DNA from: Maliibacterium massiliense
GTDB taxonomy: Bacteria; Bacillota; Clostridia; Christensenellales; Maliibacteriaceae
Assembly: GCF_900604345.1 (NCBI RefSeq)
Contig: NZ_LR026983.1
Span: 2,294,001-2,358,000 of the forward strand
DNA: 64,000 nt
Direction: 5' to 3'
Position 1 is the first letter of the stretch. Each line of letters opens with the position of its first letter. This document shows, one piece after another, positions 17,016-25,817 of the stretch. The notes below the pieces were generated by a model. The model ran no database searches. It was not told the DNA's origin and saw only the letters and a list, made by a program, of their open reading frames with translations. A program made the position numbers and the translations under genes.

Positions 17016-17171
17016 TGTCCGCGGCACATACTTGTTAAGTAGCGGCGTGCTGCGCGCCTTGCATGCGCCAGACGCGCGCGTGCAAGACGGGCGCGTTCCA
17101 GCGCGCAAACCCCGCGCAGCATATATGCACAGCAAAGCGCGATGGGTGCGGGGGGCGGCTGAAAATGCAAC

Positions 17172-17244
17172 GCGCAACGGCGCCATTGCCGCTTGCGCCA
17201 CACACTGCGGCGGTACATGGCATATCCAGGGCGCCGCGCTTTTT
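17172..17244 (+). other. long hairpin with T-run, possible small-RNA end
   Basis: GCGC (17172-17175) and GGCGCC (17179-17184) can pair with GGCGCC (17230-17235) and GCGC (17236-17239). Inside, GCCGC (17188-17192) pairs with GCGGC (17207-17211). TTTTT follows at 17240-17244. No gene precedes it on this strand, so it would terminate an unannotated transcript if real. Confidence 0.4.
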
Positions 17245-17594
17245 AAAGCCCTCCTCCGTGCGATGCCGGTAAAGCCGCACGGTAAGAGGCGCGGCAGCGC
17301 GTCCGTGCAGGTGCGCCTGCCCAAAACGCTACGCACGCCTACGATACATGCACCGATCGCATACCCCGCGCGCTTGCCGCATAGAGAAACATTTTTATCA
17401 TAGCCAATCGGGCAGCCTTTGTCAAAGCGCAATCGCGCGTGAAACGCTTCGCGCAGCTGGGGCGCCGCGCCATGAAAGCGGACGCGCCGCGTGAGAGAAG
17501 ACGAAACGCGGATTTTGTGCGATAATAAACCCAATGAAGGAACGCCGCGGCATGCCGCGAGGGGAAACGCGGCGGCCAGAGGGGAGGCGCGCCT

Positions 17595-18155
17595 ATGAAA
17601 ATCTCCAAAAATGCGTGGTGGACGCTGGGATTCGTGTTGTTGGTGGTGCTCGTCTTTGGTATGCTCACCATCATCGGGCAGGAGAGCGGGGCGCAGCAGG
17701 CGACGGCGCACCAGCCAGGCGGCGCGCTTTCTCCTGCTGCCTCGCCTGCGGCCCAGGCGGAGAAAAAGCTGCGCGTGTCCGTCTACGGCGCGGTGCAGCA
17801 CGAGGGCGAGATGCTGCTGCCGGCGCACGCCACGGTGCGCGACGCGCTCGACCAGGCCCGCGTGCTTCGCCAGGCGGATATCGACGAACTGTTCCATCAG
17901 CAGGAACGCAGGGTATTTGACGGCATGCGCATCGTGGTGCCCTTCCGCGCGATTGAAGCGGGGCAGACCGTCTGTGTCAACGAGCCGGACGTGGGGCGCT
18001 TTATGCTGCTGGAGGGCATGACGCGCCCGCTGGCGGAAAAGGTGGTGGCATATCTGCTGGACGGCAAGCGCTTTGCCAGCCTACAGGAATTTCAGGATTT
18101 TTGTGGTTTGAGCCAGCAAAAGTATGATAAGATAAAGGGGTATTTGACGCTATAG
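17595..18155 (+). CDS. ComEA-like SLBB and helix-hairpin-helix protein
   Basis: 186 residues. A membrane helix at about 10-28 anchors it facing outward, then comes a disordered Ala/Pro/Gln linker, an SLBB-like strand block (VSVYGAVQHEGEMLL, about 62-76) and a C-terminal helix-hairpin-helix (about 128-186) of the ComEA kind: NEPDVGRFMLLEGMTRPLAE, then FCGLSQQKYDKIKGYL. ComEA binds incoming DNA at the surface during transformation. The HhH is somewhat diverged (LEGMTR instead of LPGIG), so DNA binding needs proof. Standalone ahead of the two-component genes; comM and dprA, also transformation-linked, lie elsewhere in the window. Confidence 0.75.
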   Translation: MKISKNAWWTLGFVLLVVLVFGMLTIIGQESGAQQATAHQPGGALSPAASPAAQAEKKLRVSVYGAVQHEGEMLLPAHATVRDALDQARVLRQADIDELFHQQERRVFDGMRIVVPFRAIEAGQTVCVNEPDVGRFMLLEGMTRPLAEKVVAYLLDGKRFASLQEFQDFCGLSQQKYDKIKGYLTL

Positions 18156-18193
18156 AAAGGGTTCTATAAGCAACGTATTGGGAGGTGCGTTTC

Positions 18194-18904
18194 ATGCCGC
18201 GCAAATTACTGGTTGTCGACGATGAGCCGTCGATTGTCAAGGGCCTGCGCTTCAGCCTGCAGCAGGACGGCTACGAGGTGGAGATTGCCTACGACGGGCA
18301 GGAGGCGCTGGAAAAATTTGAGCAGGGCACCTATGACCTGATCGTGCTGGACGTGATGCTGCCGCGCATGGACGGCATGCAGGTCTGCCAGCGCGTGCGC
18401 GAATCTTCTGATATTCCTATCATCATGCTCACCGCCAAGGGGGAGGACATGGACAAAATCCTGGGCCTGGAGTATGGCGCGGACGATTATATGACCAAGC
18501 CCTTCAACATTCTGGAGCTCAAGGCGCGCATCAAGACGATCCTGCGCCGCGCCAGCGCGCAGGGGGGAGCGGCGCCCCCGAGCAGGGAGGAACAGCACAT
18601 CATCACCGTGCAGGATATGCGCATCAATACCGACAACCGCAGCGTCAACATCGGCGGCAGGGAGATCAACCTCACGGCCAAGGAATTTGACCTGCTGCAG
18701 CTGTTTGCCGCTAACCCCGGCAAGGTGTTCAGCCGGGAGAATTTGCTGGAAATCATCTGGAAGTACGATTACCTGGGCGACCTGCGCACGGTGGACGTGC
18801 ACATTCGCCGCCTGCGTGAAAAGGTGGAAAAGGACCCCAGCCGGCCTCAGTTCATTTTTACCAAATGGGGGGTAGGCTACTATTTTACCGATAAAGTCCA
18901 TTGA
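18194..18904 (+). CDS. OmpR/PhoB-family response regulator
   Basis: 236 residues from ATG 18194 (GGAGG at 18181-18185, 8 bases upstream). Receiver domain 1-118: acidic pair Asp9-Asp10, phosphorylated Asp53 in LIVLDVMLPRMDG, Thr80 in IIMLTAKGED, Lys102 in YMTKPFN. Winged-helix output domain in the C-terminal 100 residues (INLTAKEFDLLQLFAANPG, then RTVDVHIRRLREKVE). Sequence is of the WalR/ResD/PhoP group. The sensor kinase gene begins right after the stop, and two GerMN lipoproteins follow, a context that points to cell-envelope control. Confidence 0.95.
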   Translation: MPRKLLVVDDEPSIVKGLRFSLQQDGYEVEIAYDGQEALEKFEQGTYDLIVLDVMLPRMDGMQVCQRVRESSDIPIIMLTAKGEDMDKILGLEYGADDYMTKPFNILELKARIKTILRRASAQGGAAPPSREEQHIITVQDMRINTDNRSVNIGGREINLTAKEFDLLQLFAANPGKVFSRENLLEIIWKYDYLGDLRTVDVHIRRLREKVEKDPSRPQFIFTKWGVGYYFTDKVH

Positions 18905-18917
18905 TATAAAGGCCTCG

Positions 18918-20420
18918 ATTTCGAGCATCAAATGGCGCATCATTTTCGCCTACCTGATCGTGCTTACCGTGCTGCTCGCCTTCTTCAACATCGCCATCAC
19001 CTCCATGATGGAGCGGGTGCTGGTGGAGGAACGTGTCAACGAACAGCGCGTGCTGGCCGACAGCATGGCCATTGACGTTGCGCCTTTATTTGCATCCAAC
19101 GACGCGGAAGGCATGTTCGCATTCGCCACCCAGGCGGGGGAGGAAAACGGCGGGCGCATGCTCATTGCGGACGCCAACGCCGTGGTGCAGACGGACCCGT
19201 TCTCCCAAAACAACGGCAAAGTGCTCACCCACCGCGAGGTGCAGGACGTGCTTACCGGCGGCAAAGATTTTTCCTACGGCTTCCACCGGGAGGTCAAGGA
19301 GATCCCCAACCCCACAAGCGCGCTCAACACGGAAAAATCCAGCAACTGGCTGATGTACAGCGTCTCGCCCATCGTGCGCGACGGCGCATGCGTGGGCGTG
19401 GTGCTCTTTTCGGCAAGCGTGCAGGATATCGTCGATACCGTGGGCGTCATGCGCCAGCAGATGCAGGTCAACGCCCTGGGCATCACCATGCTGATTATGA
19501 TCATCAGCTACTTTATGTCCATCATGATCGTCAATCCCATCGAAGAGCTCACGCGCGCCATTGAGACAATGAGCCGGGAAAAATTCAACCGTCATATTGA
19601 GGTGCAGTCAAGCGGCCACAGCGAGCTTTCCCGCCTGGCGACATCGTTCAACGCGATGAGCGCCAAGCTGGAGAGCCTGGAGAAGGCGCGCAACGAGTTT
19701 GTCTCCAACGCCTCGCACGAGCTGAAGACCCCTCTTTCCTCCATGAAGATCCTCACCGAATCACTGATCCATCTCGACAGCTTTGACCCGGAATTGACGC
19801 GGGAGTTTCTGGGGGATATCAACCACGAGATCGACAGGCTCAATACGCTGATATCCGACCTGCTGCTGCTGGCACGCATGGACAAGCAGGGCAGCGCCTT
19901 TGCGTTTGTGCCCGTGCAGCTGGACGACCTGGTGGTGCGCACGGTGAAAAACCTGGTGCCACTGGCGCGCAGCAAGCGCATCACGATCCTGGTGGACATC
20001 GCCCGGCCGGTGTGCGTGCGCGGGGAGGAGACCCGCCTGCAGCAGATGCTGACCAATCTGGTGGACAACGCCATCAAATACACGCCCGAGGAGGGCAAGG
20101 TGACCGTTTCGCTGGATGAGCAGGGCGCGCGCGCCCTGCTTGCGGTGCGCGATACGGGCATGGGCATCCCGCAGGACGCGCTGCCCCATCTCTTTGAGCG
20201 GTTTTACCGCGTGGACCGGGCGCGCACGCGTGATACGGGCGGCACGGGCCTGGGCCTTGCCATTGTGCAGCAGATTGTGGAGATGCACCAGGGCAGCATC
20301 AATGTGCAGAGCCATGAGGGCGAGGGCTCGGCCTTTATGGTGAGCCTGCCCGCCTACCACCGCAAAGATAAAAAGGAACTGCCGCCGCCCGAGGCGGATG
20401 CCCATGATTTGCAGGCGTAA
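18918..20420 (+). CDS. sensor histidine kinase (WalK/ResE-like)
   Basis: About 500 residues. Membrane helix 1, an extracytoplasmic sensor of about 140 residues, membrane helix 2 (about 184-207), HAMP (IVNPIEELTRAIETM), HisKA with the phosphorylated His in VSNASHELKTPLSSMK (about 267), and the ATPase domain with N box DNAIKYTPEEG, RDTGMGIPQ and GTGLGLAIV. The first ordinary start codon is GTG 18960, but that would cut into helix 1. The frame is open back to 18876, and ATT 18918 has AAAGG (18908-18912) five bases upstream, giving a normal N-terminus (SSIKWRIIFAY). I therefore propose an ATT start; GTG 18960 is the conventional alternative. Partner of the preceding regulator. Confidence 0.9.
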   Translation: MSSIKWRIIFAYLIVLTVLLAFFNIAITSMMERVLVEERVNEQRVLADSMAIDVAPLFASNDAEGMFAFATQAGEENGGRMLIADANAVVQTDPFSQNNGKVLTHREVQDVLTGGKDFSYGFHREVKEIPNPTSALNTEKSSNWLMYSVSPIVRDGACVGVVLFSASVQDIVDTVGVMRQQMQVNALGITMLIMIISYFMSIMIVNPIEELTRAIETMSREKFNRHIEVQSSGHSELSRLATSFNAMSAKLESLEKARNEFVSNASHELKTPLSSMKILTESLIHLDSFDPELTREFLGDINHEIDRLNTLISDLLLLARMDKQGSAFAFVPVQLDDLVVRTVKNLVPLARSKRITILVDIARPVCVRGEETRLQQMLTNLVDNAIKYTPEEGKVTVSLDEQGARALLAVRDTGMGIPQDALPHLFERFYRVDRARTRDTGGTGLGLAIVQQIVEMHQGSINVQSHEGEGSAFMVSLPAYHRKDKKELPPPEADAHDLQA

Positions 20421-20448
20421 AGAGCCGCCTGCTGTGAGGTGAAGAAGA

Positions 20449-21489
20449 ATGCTGGGTAAAAAGCGTATCGCCGCGTTGCTGGCCGTGCTGCTGGCCGCGC
20501 TGCCACTTGCCGGGTGCACACCGTCGCAGAACGCTGTGATCCGCACCGACGTGGTGGGCGAGAAGGAATCCGCAAACAACGCGCCCTACAACGCGCGGGT
20601 GTCGGAGATCATCAGCCCCATCATGCAGGAGGGCAGCGGACAGACGTACCATTACGATGCCGCGCTGTATTTTCCCTACAGCGACGAGGGCCTGTTGGGG
20701 CGGCAGGAGCGCACGCTGGAGGTCTCCACAAGCGAGCGCGTGGAGCAGGCGGTGGTGCGCGCGCTGATTGCGGGGCCGGACGCGGCCTATGTGGACTACA
20801 GCCCCATCCTGCCCGGCAACACGCAGATACTGGATATGTCCGTTACGCAGGACTGCCTGTTTATCACGTTTTCCAAGGAGTTTATGCTTCCGGCGGTGGA
20901 CTTGAGCGAAAACACCGCGCTCACCGATGCGCAGCGCAATCAAAAGTATCTGGATCAAAAGCGCATGGCGCTCTACGCCATCGTCAGCGCTGTGACCGAG
21001 GTGGGCAACGTCAAGCAGGTGCAGGTTCTGGTGGATACCGAAGGGGACGGGGTGGCGCGGCGCATCCGCAGGGCGGATGTGGGCCTCTCCAGCAATACCG
21101 AGGGGGAGCTGCTCGAGCCGCTGCGGCGGCCCTACAGCAGCATCTCCACGCCCACCGTCACCGCGGATCTTGTCATCAAGCAGCTGACCAACAAAAGTTA
21201 TAGCGCCCTCTATAACTACATCGCCAACGTGCAGGGAGACCCGCGGCCCATGTATTCGGACTGGCTGAACCTGTTTTCGGGCGCGGACTGGAGCGTGGAG
21301 AGCTATAACATCATCGACGGCAGCACCACCTACAACGGCAACCAGGCGCTGGTGTTTGTCAACCTGAAGATACAAAAGCGGCTGGGCAAGTCGGTGGAGC
21401 TGACCGACTGCCCCTTGCGCATGTACCGCGAGCAGGGCATCTGGCGCGTATCGTACGCCTCGCTCGTGAGCGTCATCCCCACCGAGTAA
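20449..21489 (+). CDS. GerMN-domain lipoprotein (one domain)
   Basis: 346 residues. Signal peptide with lipobox LAGC (lipidated Cys24), so the protein is tethered to the outer face of the membrane. One GerMN domain (about 60-205: ALYFPYSDEGLLG, then VRALIAGPD and LFITFSKEF), followed by a C-terminal region of about 130 residues with an NTF2-like look (VESYNIIDGSTTYNG). GerMN domains are found in the sporulation/germination protein GerM and in LpqB; they are thought to bind envelope ligands. It follows the kinase by 28 bases and is probably cotranscribed. Confidence 0.85.
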   Translation: MLGKKRIAALLAVLLAALPLAGCTPSQNAVIRTDVVGEKESANNAPYNARVSEIISPIMQEGSGQTYHYDAALYFPYSDEGLLGRQERTLEVSTSERVEQAVVRALIAGPDAAYVDYSPILPGNTQILDMSVTQDCLFITFSKEFMLPAVDLSENTALTDAQRNQKYLDQKRMALYAIVSAVTEVGNVKQVQVLVDTEGDGVARRIRRADVGLSSNTEGELLEPLRRPYSSISTPTVTADLVIKQLTNKSYSALYNYIANVQGDPRPMYSDWLNLFSGADWSVESYNIIDGSTTYNGNQALVFVNLKIQKRLGKSVELTDCPLRMYREQGIWRVSYASLVSVIPTE

Positions 21490-21525
21490 GACGCAGCAGA
21501 ATTCCCGATGCAAAGGAGCGGACGT

Positions 21526-23010
21526 ATGAGCCATCTGGGCGGCATACAAATAAAACGCCTGTGCGTTTTCATACTGGCTGCGGCGCTGTGCGCGCTGGCC
21601 GTGGGCTGCAATGCATCCGAGCAGGGCGCGGGCGCCAAGCAGTCCCAGGTGATCCAGGAGCTCAGCGGCGAGGAGGCTACCCGGCGCATCGAGACCTTTA
21701 CGCTTTACTTCACCAGCGCAGACGATCCGGATAAGCCCTACACCGAGCGGCGCATGGTGAGCATGGACACCACCGCATCGGCAGTGGACACCGCCATGGC
21801 GCAGCTGCTCTCCGGACCTTCCGACGAGCGCTTTACAAGCCCCATCCCCCAAGATGTGCGCATGCTGCAGTCCGAGCAGGCGGCGGACCTTGTCACCGTG
21901 CACCTGAGCGAGGAGATTCTCAAGCTGGAGAGCCTCGATCTGCTCAAGGCCAAGGTGTGCATCACCAACACGCTTGCTGCCATCACCGGCGTGCAGTACG
22001 TCAGCGTCATGTGCGACGGCAAGGAGCTTACCCCCATCGAGGGCAAGACCATGAGCCCCATGGGCCTCTACAGCGGCACCTTCAGCGAGCTTTACAACAG
22101 GCTGCAGAGCACATCTCCCGCGGCCAACCAGGAGGTGGCGCTCTACTTTCAGGACGCCACGCGCAACTACCTGGTGCCGGAGATGCGCAGCGTCACCGTG
22201 GGCGAGGACGCCATCATGGCGGTGTTCAACGAGCTGAAGAAGGGCCCCAACGACCGCAGGCAGTATACCTCCATGCTCGCAACGCAGGTGCAGCTGCTCT
22301 CCAAGCCCGTTTACGGCCAGGCGCCCGATGGCAGGTCCATGGTTACAATCGACCTGTCGCGCCAGGCGAACCTGGACCAGAGCGCGCGCAGCCTGCTGCT
22401 TGTAGGCTCGCTTGTGCTGAGCGTCAACGCCGTGCGGCCGGATATCGATTACGTCGCCATCAACGTGGCGGGACGCCCCGCCAATGAGTATATGAACGGC
22501 CTGCTGGGCGAGAGCAATCTGCTGCGGCGCGCCACCTTTGAAAGCTACATCGGCAACACCGTGCGCCTGTACTTTCCAAGCAAGGACAGCAAGGTGCTCG
22601 TCGCTGTCAACCGTACGGTGGATCAGGGCGCGGTGGGCCAGGTGAGCACGCTCTTGGAGGAGCTTTTCCGCGGTCCCCAGGGCAACGAGGTCACCATGGA
22701 GCCCGCCATCAAGGCGTTGCCGGTGCAGGTCAGCGCCGCGGAGGATATCTTGGGCATCCGCATACAGGACGATCTGATGACCGTCAACGTCAGCAACTCG
22801 TTTTTGTACCGGCTCTCCGCCCTGAGTGAGGCCGAGCAGCGCGCCACGGTGTACGCCATCGTCAACACGCTCTGCAGCGTGGCGGGCATCACCCACGTGC
22901 AGTTTTTGATGGAGGGCCGCCAGGTCGCCACCTTCGGCGGCATGATCTCCTTTGCCGGGCCGCTGCTGCCCAACGTGGGCATGGTCTACAAGGAGCGCCC
23001 TTACGGCTGA
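21526..23010 (+). CDS. lipoprotein with three GerMN domains
   Basis: 494 residues from ATG 21526, preferred over ATG 21508 because AAAGGAG (21512-21518) lies 7 bases before it. A signal peptide ends at lipobox AVGC. Three tandem GerMN-like units follow: about 55-175 (TLYFTSADD, QLLSGPSDE), about 205-325 (ALYFQDATR, ELKKGPNDR) and about 345-480 (RLYFPSKDS, ELFRGPQGN). Each has the family pattern of an LYF strand and a G-P turn after the first helix. Triple GerMN is unusual; one or two copies are normal. Fourth gene of the two-component/GerMN cluster. Confidence 0.82.
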   Translation: MSHLGGIQIKRLCVFILAAALCALAVGCNASEQGAGAKQSQVIQELSGEEATRRIETFTLYFTSADDPDKPYTERRMVSMDTTASAVDTAMAQLLSGPSDERFTSPIPQDVRMLQSEQAADLVTVHLSEEILKLESLDLLKAKVCITNTLAAITGVQYVSVMCDGKELTPIEGKTMSPMGLYSGTFSELYNRLQSTSPAANQEVALYFQDATRNYLVPEMRSVTVGEDAIMAVFNELKKGPNDRRQYTSMLATQVQLLSKPVYGQAPDGRSMVTIDLSRQANLDQSARSLLLVGSLVLSVNAVRPDIDYVAINVAGRPANEYMNGLLGESNLLRRATFESYIGNTVRLYFPSKDSKVLVAVNRTVDQGAVGQVSTLLEELFRGPQGNEVTMEPAIKALPVQVSAAEDILGIRIQDDLMTVNVSNSFLYRLSALSEAEQRATVYAIVNTLCSVAGITHVQFLMEGRQVATFGGMISFAGPLLPNVGMVYKERPYG

Positions 23011-23154
23011 TGCCGCAGGCAGATAGGCGATTTACTGCCCAGGTGCATGCGATGCGGTTTTGCCGCCCATGCTATGGCCAGTGAACTACGCCTGTTTGGT
23101 TGCGTGTATATAAAATTTGCAGACACAAGCATTTGGAAGGAGTCGACGTATTGT

Positions 23155-24117
23155 ATGTGTGCTTTTCAACGTGTCACGTTGAAGGACAAACCCATTTTGG
23201 ATCCGTATTTTGCCGCCGGCAGGTACGAAAACTCGGAGATGTGCTTTACCAACGCCTTTTTGTGGGGGCAGGGCTGGGATATCGCGTACGATATTCTGGA
23301 CGACGCCATCGCGATGATGCGTGCCACCACGCCCGAGGGCAAGCTGTTTTTCTTTCCGCCGCTGATAAAGGACAAAAAGGATCTGTGCCGCGCCATGCGC
23401 TGGGGCACGGATTTGGCCAAGGCCGAGGGCGTGCCCTTTGAGATGCGCGGCGTGCCCGATCCGGTGCGGGAGCTGATCCTCTCTTCCTGTAAGCACCCCG
23501 AGCGCTACGAGATCTGCGAGGACCGCAACAACTGGGATTACGTCTACAATGCAAGCGATCTGATCACCCTGCGAGGCAACCGCTACCACGGAAAGCGCAA
23601 CCACCTCAACCAGCTGCGTGCCCGCACCTCCTTTACCTACGAGGCGTTGAATGAGCAGAACGCCAGGCGCTGCCTGGAGAACTACTATCTGTGGTACGAG
23701 CGTCACAAGTCCGAGGAGCGCATGCTGCGTAGCGAGCAATCCTTAAACTTTGAAAAGGACGCCATCGAGCGGGGGCTTGCCAATTGGCAGGCGCTGGGCC
23801 TTGTGGGCGGTATGATCCTCATCGAGGGGGAAGTGCAGGCCTTCGCGCTGGGCGAGCAACTCACAGAGGATATGGCGGTGGTGCATTTTGAAAAGGCCAA
23901 TACCGAATACCCCGGCCTGTACGCGCTGATCAACCAGCAGTTTGCCGAGCACGCGTTTGCCGATATGACGTTTATCAACCGCGAGGAGGACATGGGCCTG
24001 CCCGGCCTGCGCAAGGCGAAGGAGTCCTACCATCCGGTGCGCATGATCCGCAAATACATCGTCACAGAGAAGGATAGTGTCCATTGTGCATGCAGTGATA
24101 CAGGAAAAGACGCTTAA
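23155..24117 (+). CDS. DUF2156 protein (phosphatidylglycerol lysyltransferase C-terminal-like)
   Basis: 320 residues from ATG 23155 (AAGGAG at 23137-23142). The whole protein matches the DUF2156/LPG synthase C-terminal fold, a pair of GNAT-like halves as in MprF and Fem transferases. Features: the KGKRNHLNQ-like helix YHGKRNHLNQLRA, the central GLVGGMILIEGEVQAFALG strand pair and the C-terminal FINREEDMGLPGLRKAKES. In MprF this domain transfers lysine from Lys-tRNA to phosphatidylglycerol. Here the membrane flippase part is missing, so the substrate is unknown. It overlaps the next acetyltransferase gene by about 30 bases. Confidence 0.85.
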   Translation: MCAFQRVTLKDKPILDPYFAAGRYENSEMCFTNAFLWGQGWDIAYDILDDAIAMMRATTPEGKLFFFPPLIKDKKDLCRAMRWGTDLAKAEGVPFEMRGVPDPVRELILSSCKHPERYEICEDRNNWDYVYNASDLITLRGNRYHGKRNHLNQLRARTSFTYEALNEQNARRCLENYYLWYERHKSEERMLRSEQSLNFEKDAIERGLANWQALGLVGGMILIEGEVQAFALGEQLTEDMAVVHFEKANTEYPGLYALINQQFAEHAFADMTFINREEDMGLPGLRKAKESYHPVRMIRKYIVTEKDSVHCACSDTGKDA

Positions 24118-25219
24118 GGAGCATCCGGATGCGGCCCGCGCGCTTTGGCGCGCGGGCTTTCCCGAGGATGACGACACGTTTATCAATGCGTATTTTGACC
24201 TGCGCAGCGACCTTGGCCGGGCCGCGGCGCTCTTTGCGAAAGGCGAGGTGCTCGCAGGCCTGCACATCATACCACAGCGGATGCAGGTGCGCGGCCGGCC
24301 CGTGCAGGGCGCCTGCATCGCAGGCGTGGCCACCGTGCCCGCGCACCGCTACCACGGCTACGCCAGGGCGCTGCTGGACGGCGCGCTGTGTACGCTGCGC
24401 GAGGAGCACATGCCGCTCGCCTTTCTGATTCCGTTTAAGTACAGCTTTTACGAAAAGCTGGGCTACCGCTGCGCGTATGCGCTGCAGCAGGTTGTCTGCG
24501 CGGCGCGGGACATCCCCGCGCCGCCCGAAGCGGCGCGCCTGGGTCCGCCCATGCAGGAGGATATGCGCGCGCTGTACCTGCGATTGATGGCGCGCTACAG
24601 CGGTTATGTGCGGCGGGATGCGCGCGATTGGCGCTGGCGCATGCGCGACGCGGCGCTCTCCGGTGAAAGGGGCGTGGTGCTGTATCTGCAGGATCAGGCG
24701 CAGGGCTACGCGTTCTACCAGGTAAAAAAGGGGCAGCTTTGCGTTACCGAGTGGGCGTATCAAGATGTGCGGGCCGCGCAGTCCCTGCTGGGGCTGCTGA
24801 TGGCAAAGACGGGCGCGCTGCAGTGCCGCTACCGTGTGCCGTCGATGGAAAAACTGCCTGTGCGCGGGTGTGTGCAGCAAAAGCGTGGCGCCATGGTGCG
24901 CGCAGCGGATATCGAGGCGCTGCTGGGCCTTGTGCCCGCCCAAGGGGAGGGGACGCTTTGCCTACAGGTGCGCGACGCGCAGGCGCCGTGGAACCATGAC
25001 GTGTTTACCCTGCGCGCCCGGGGCGGCTGCGTGTGCGTTACGCGCGGCGGCGCGCCCCAGGGGTGGATCGACCAGGGCGCGCTTACGGTCGTGCTGCTGG
25101 GGGGCGGCACGCCCGCGCAGGCGGCGCGCGCGGGGTACGCTGCCCTTGCGCAGGATGCGGCGCGCGCGCTTGCGGCGTGGTATCCGCAGGTGCCCGCATG
25201 CCTGTTTGAGGCGTATTGA
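24086..25219 (+). CDS. Eis-like GNAT N-acetyltransferase
   Basis: About 377 residues from GTG 24086 (GTG 24077 is possible but only 2 bases from AGAAGGA). The layout matches the Eis family: an N-terminal GNAT domain with acetyl-CoA loop VATVPAHRYHGYARAL (about 75-90), the aromatic FKYSFYEKLGYR segment, a second GNAT-like half (about 150-280) and a C-terminal sterol-carrier-like domain (about 285-377). Eis enzymes acetylate amines such as aminoglycosides or protein lysines. Translationally coupled to the DUF2156 gene; this pairing recurs in Clostridia, but the shared substrate is unknown. Strongly GC-rich C-terminal part. Confidence 0.85.
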   Translation: MHAVIQEKTLKEHPDAARALWRAGFPEDDDTFINAYFDLRSDLGRAAALFAKGEVLAGLHIIPQRMQVRGRPVQGACIAGVATVPAHRYHGYARALLDGALCTLREEHMPLAFLIPFKYSFYEKLGYRCAYALQQVVCAARDIPAPPEAARLGPPMQEDMRALYLRLMARYSGYVRRDARDWRWRMRDAALSGERGVVLYLQDQAQGYAFYQVKKGQLCVTEWAYQDVRAAQSLLGLLMAKTGALQCRYRVPSMEKLPVRGCVQQKRGAMVRAADIEALLGLVPAQGEGTLCLQVRDAQAPWNHDVFTLRARGGCVCVTRGGAPQGWIDQGALTVVLLGGGTPAQAARAGYAALAQDAARALAAWYPQVPACLFEAY

Positions 25220-25235
25220 AAAAGGGGGAAAAGGT

Positions 25236-25817
25236 ATGGGACGGCTGTTGCTGATCACAGGCGGCGCGCGCAGCGGCAAAAGCATGTACGCGCAGGTGAT
25301 GGCGGGCCGCGCAGGTGCGCGCGTGGGCTATATTGCTACCGCAAGGGTGTTGGACGGCGAGATGCGCGCGCGCGTGGCGCGCCATCAGCAGCAGCGCCCC
25401 GGCACGTGGCGCACGTTTGAGGCGCCGCTCTATCCGCAAGAGGTGCTGCGCGCCGGGTGCGATGTGGATGTGTATTTGCTGGACTGCCTGACGATGCTCG
25501 TCAGCAACCTGCTGCTGGGCGCGGGCGTGGACTGGGAAGGCGATGTGACGCCCGAGCAGATGGGGCGCGCGGAGGCGTGCGTGCAGGAGGGAATCGGGGC
25601 GCTGCTTGCGGCGGTCGCGGCCTGTGAAAGGGATGTGATCGTGGTCACCAACGAGGTGGGGGACTCCATCGTGCCCATGGGCGCGCTTGCGCGCCAGTTC
25701 CGCGACTGCGTGGGCCTTGCCAACCAGCGCATGGCGCGCCAGGCGGCGTGCGTGTGCCTGATGGCCTGCGGGCTGCCGCTTTGGCTGAAGGGGAGTGAGG
25801 AAGCGTGGGCGCGCTGA
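25236..25817 (+). CDS. cobU: adenosylcobinamide kinase/guanylyltransferase
   Basis: 193 residues. P-loop LLITGGARSGKSMYAQ at the N-terminus, the guanylylated His in the conserved ARHQQQRPGTWRTFEAP block (about 46-62), LLDCLTMLVSNLL and VVTNEVGDSIVP. The enzyme phosphorylates adenosylcobinamide and attaches GMP in the late nucleotide-loop steps of cobalamin synthesis or salvage. ATG 25236 has AAGGGGG upstream. It overlaps cobS by 13 bases. No cobalamin riboswitch is visible before it; it seems cotranscribed with the preceding acetyltransferase. Confidence 0.95.
   Translation: MGRLLLITGGARSGKSMYAQVMAGRAGARVGYIATARVLDGEMRARVARHQQQRPGTWRTFEAPLYPQEVLRAGCDVDVYLLDCLTMLVSNLLLGAGVDWEGDVTPEQMGRAEACVQEGIGALLAAVAACERDVIVVTNEVGDSIVPMGALARQFRDCVGLANQRMARQAACVCLMACGLPLWLKGSEEAWAR

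Larger units (their letters stand above)
16897..17580. other. gene-free block of about 690 bases
   Basis: No credible gene on either strand; the open frames here are GC-rich noise. It contains the degenerate repeats listed at 16917, the upstream region of the minus-strand carboxypeptidase, a long hairpin with a T-run at 17172-17244, and a possible extended -10 (TGcGATAAT, 17518-17526) before the ComEA-like gene. It is the longest non-coding stretch of the window. Confidence 0.6.

Noticed and set aside
17032..17403. 123-codon plus-strand frame in the gene-free block
   Set aside because: No ribosome binding site, no motif, and codon use unlike neighbouring genes; typical spurious frame of high-GC DNA.
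16899..17897. 332-codon minus-strand open frame across the gene-free block and the ComEA-like gene
   Set aside because: Composition is Arg/His-rich noise, it lies antisense to the real ComEA-like gene, and no family motif or ribosome binding site is seen.
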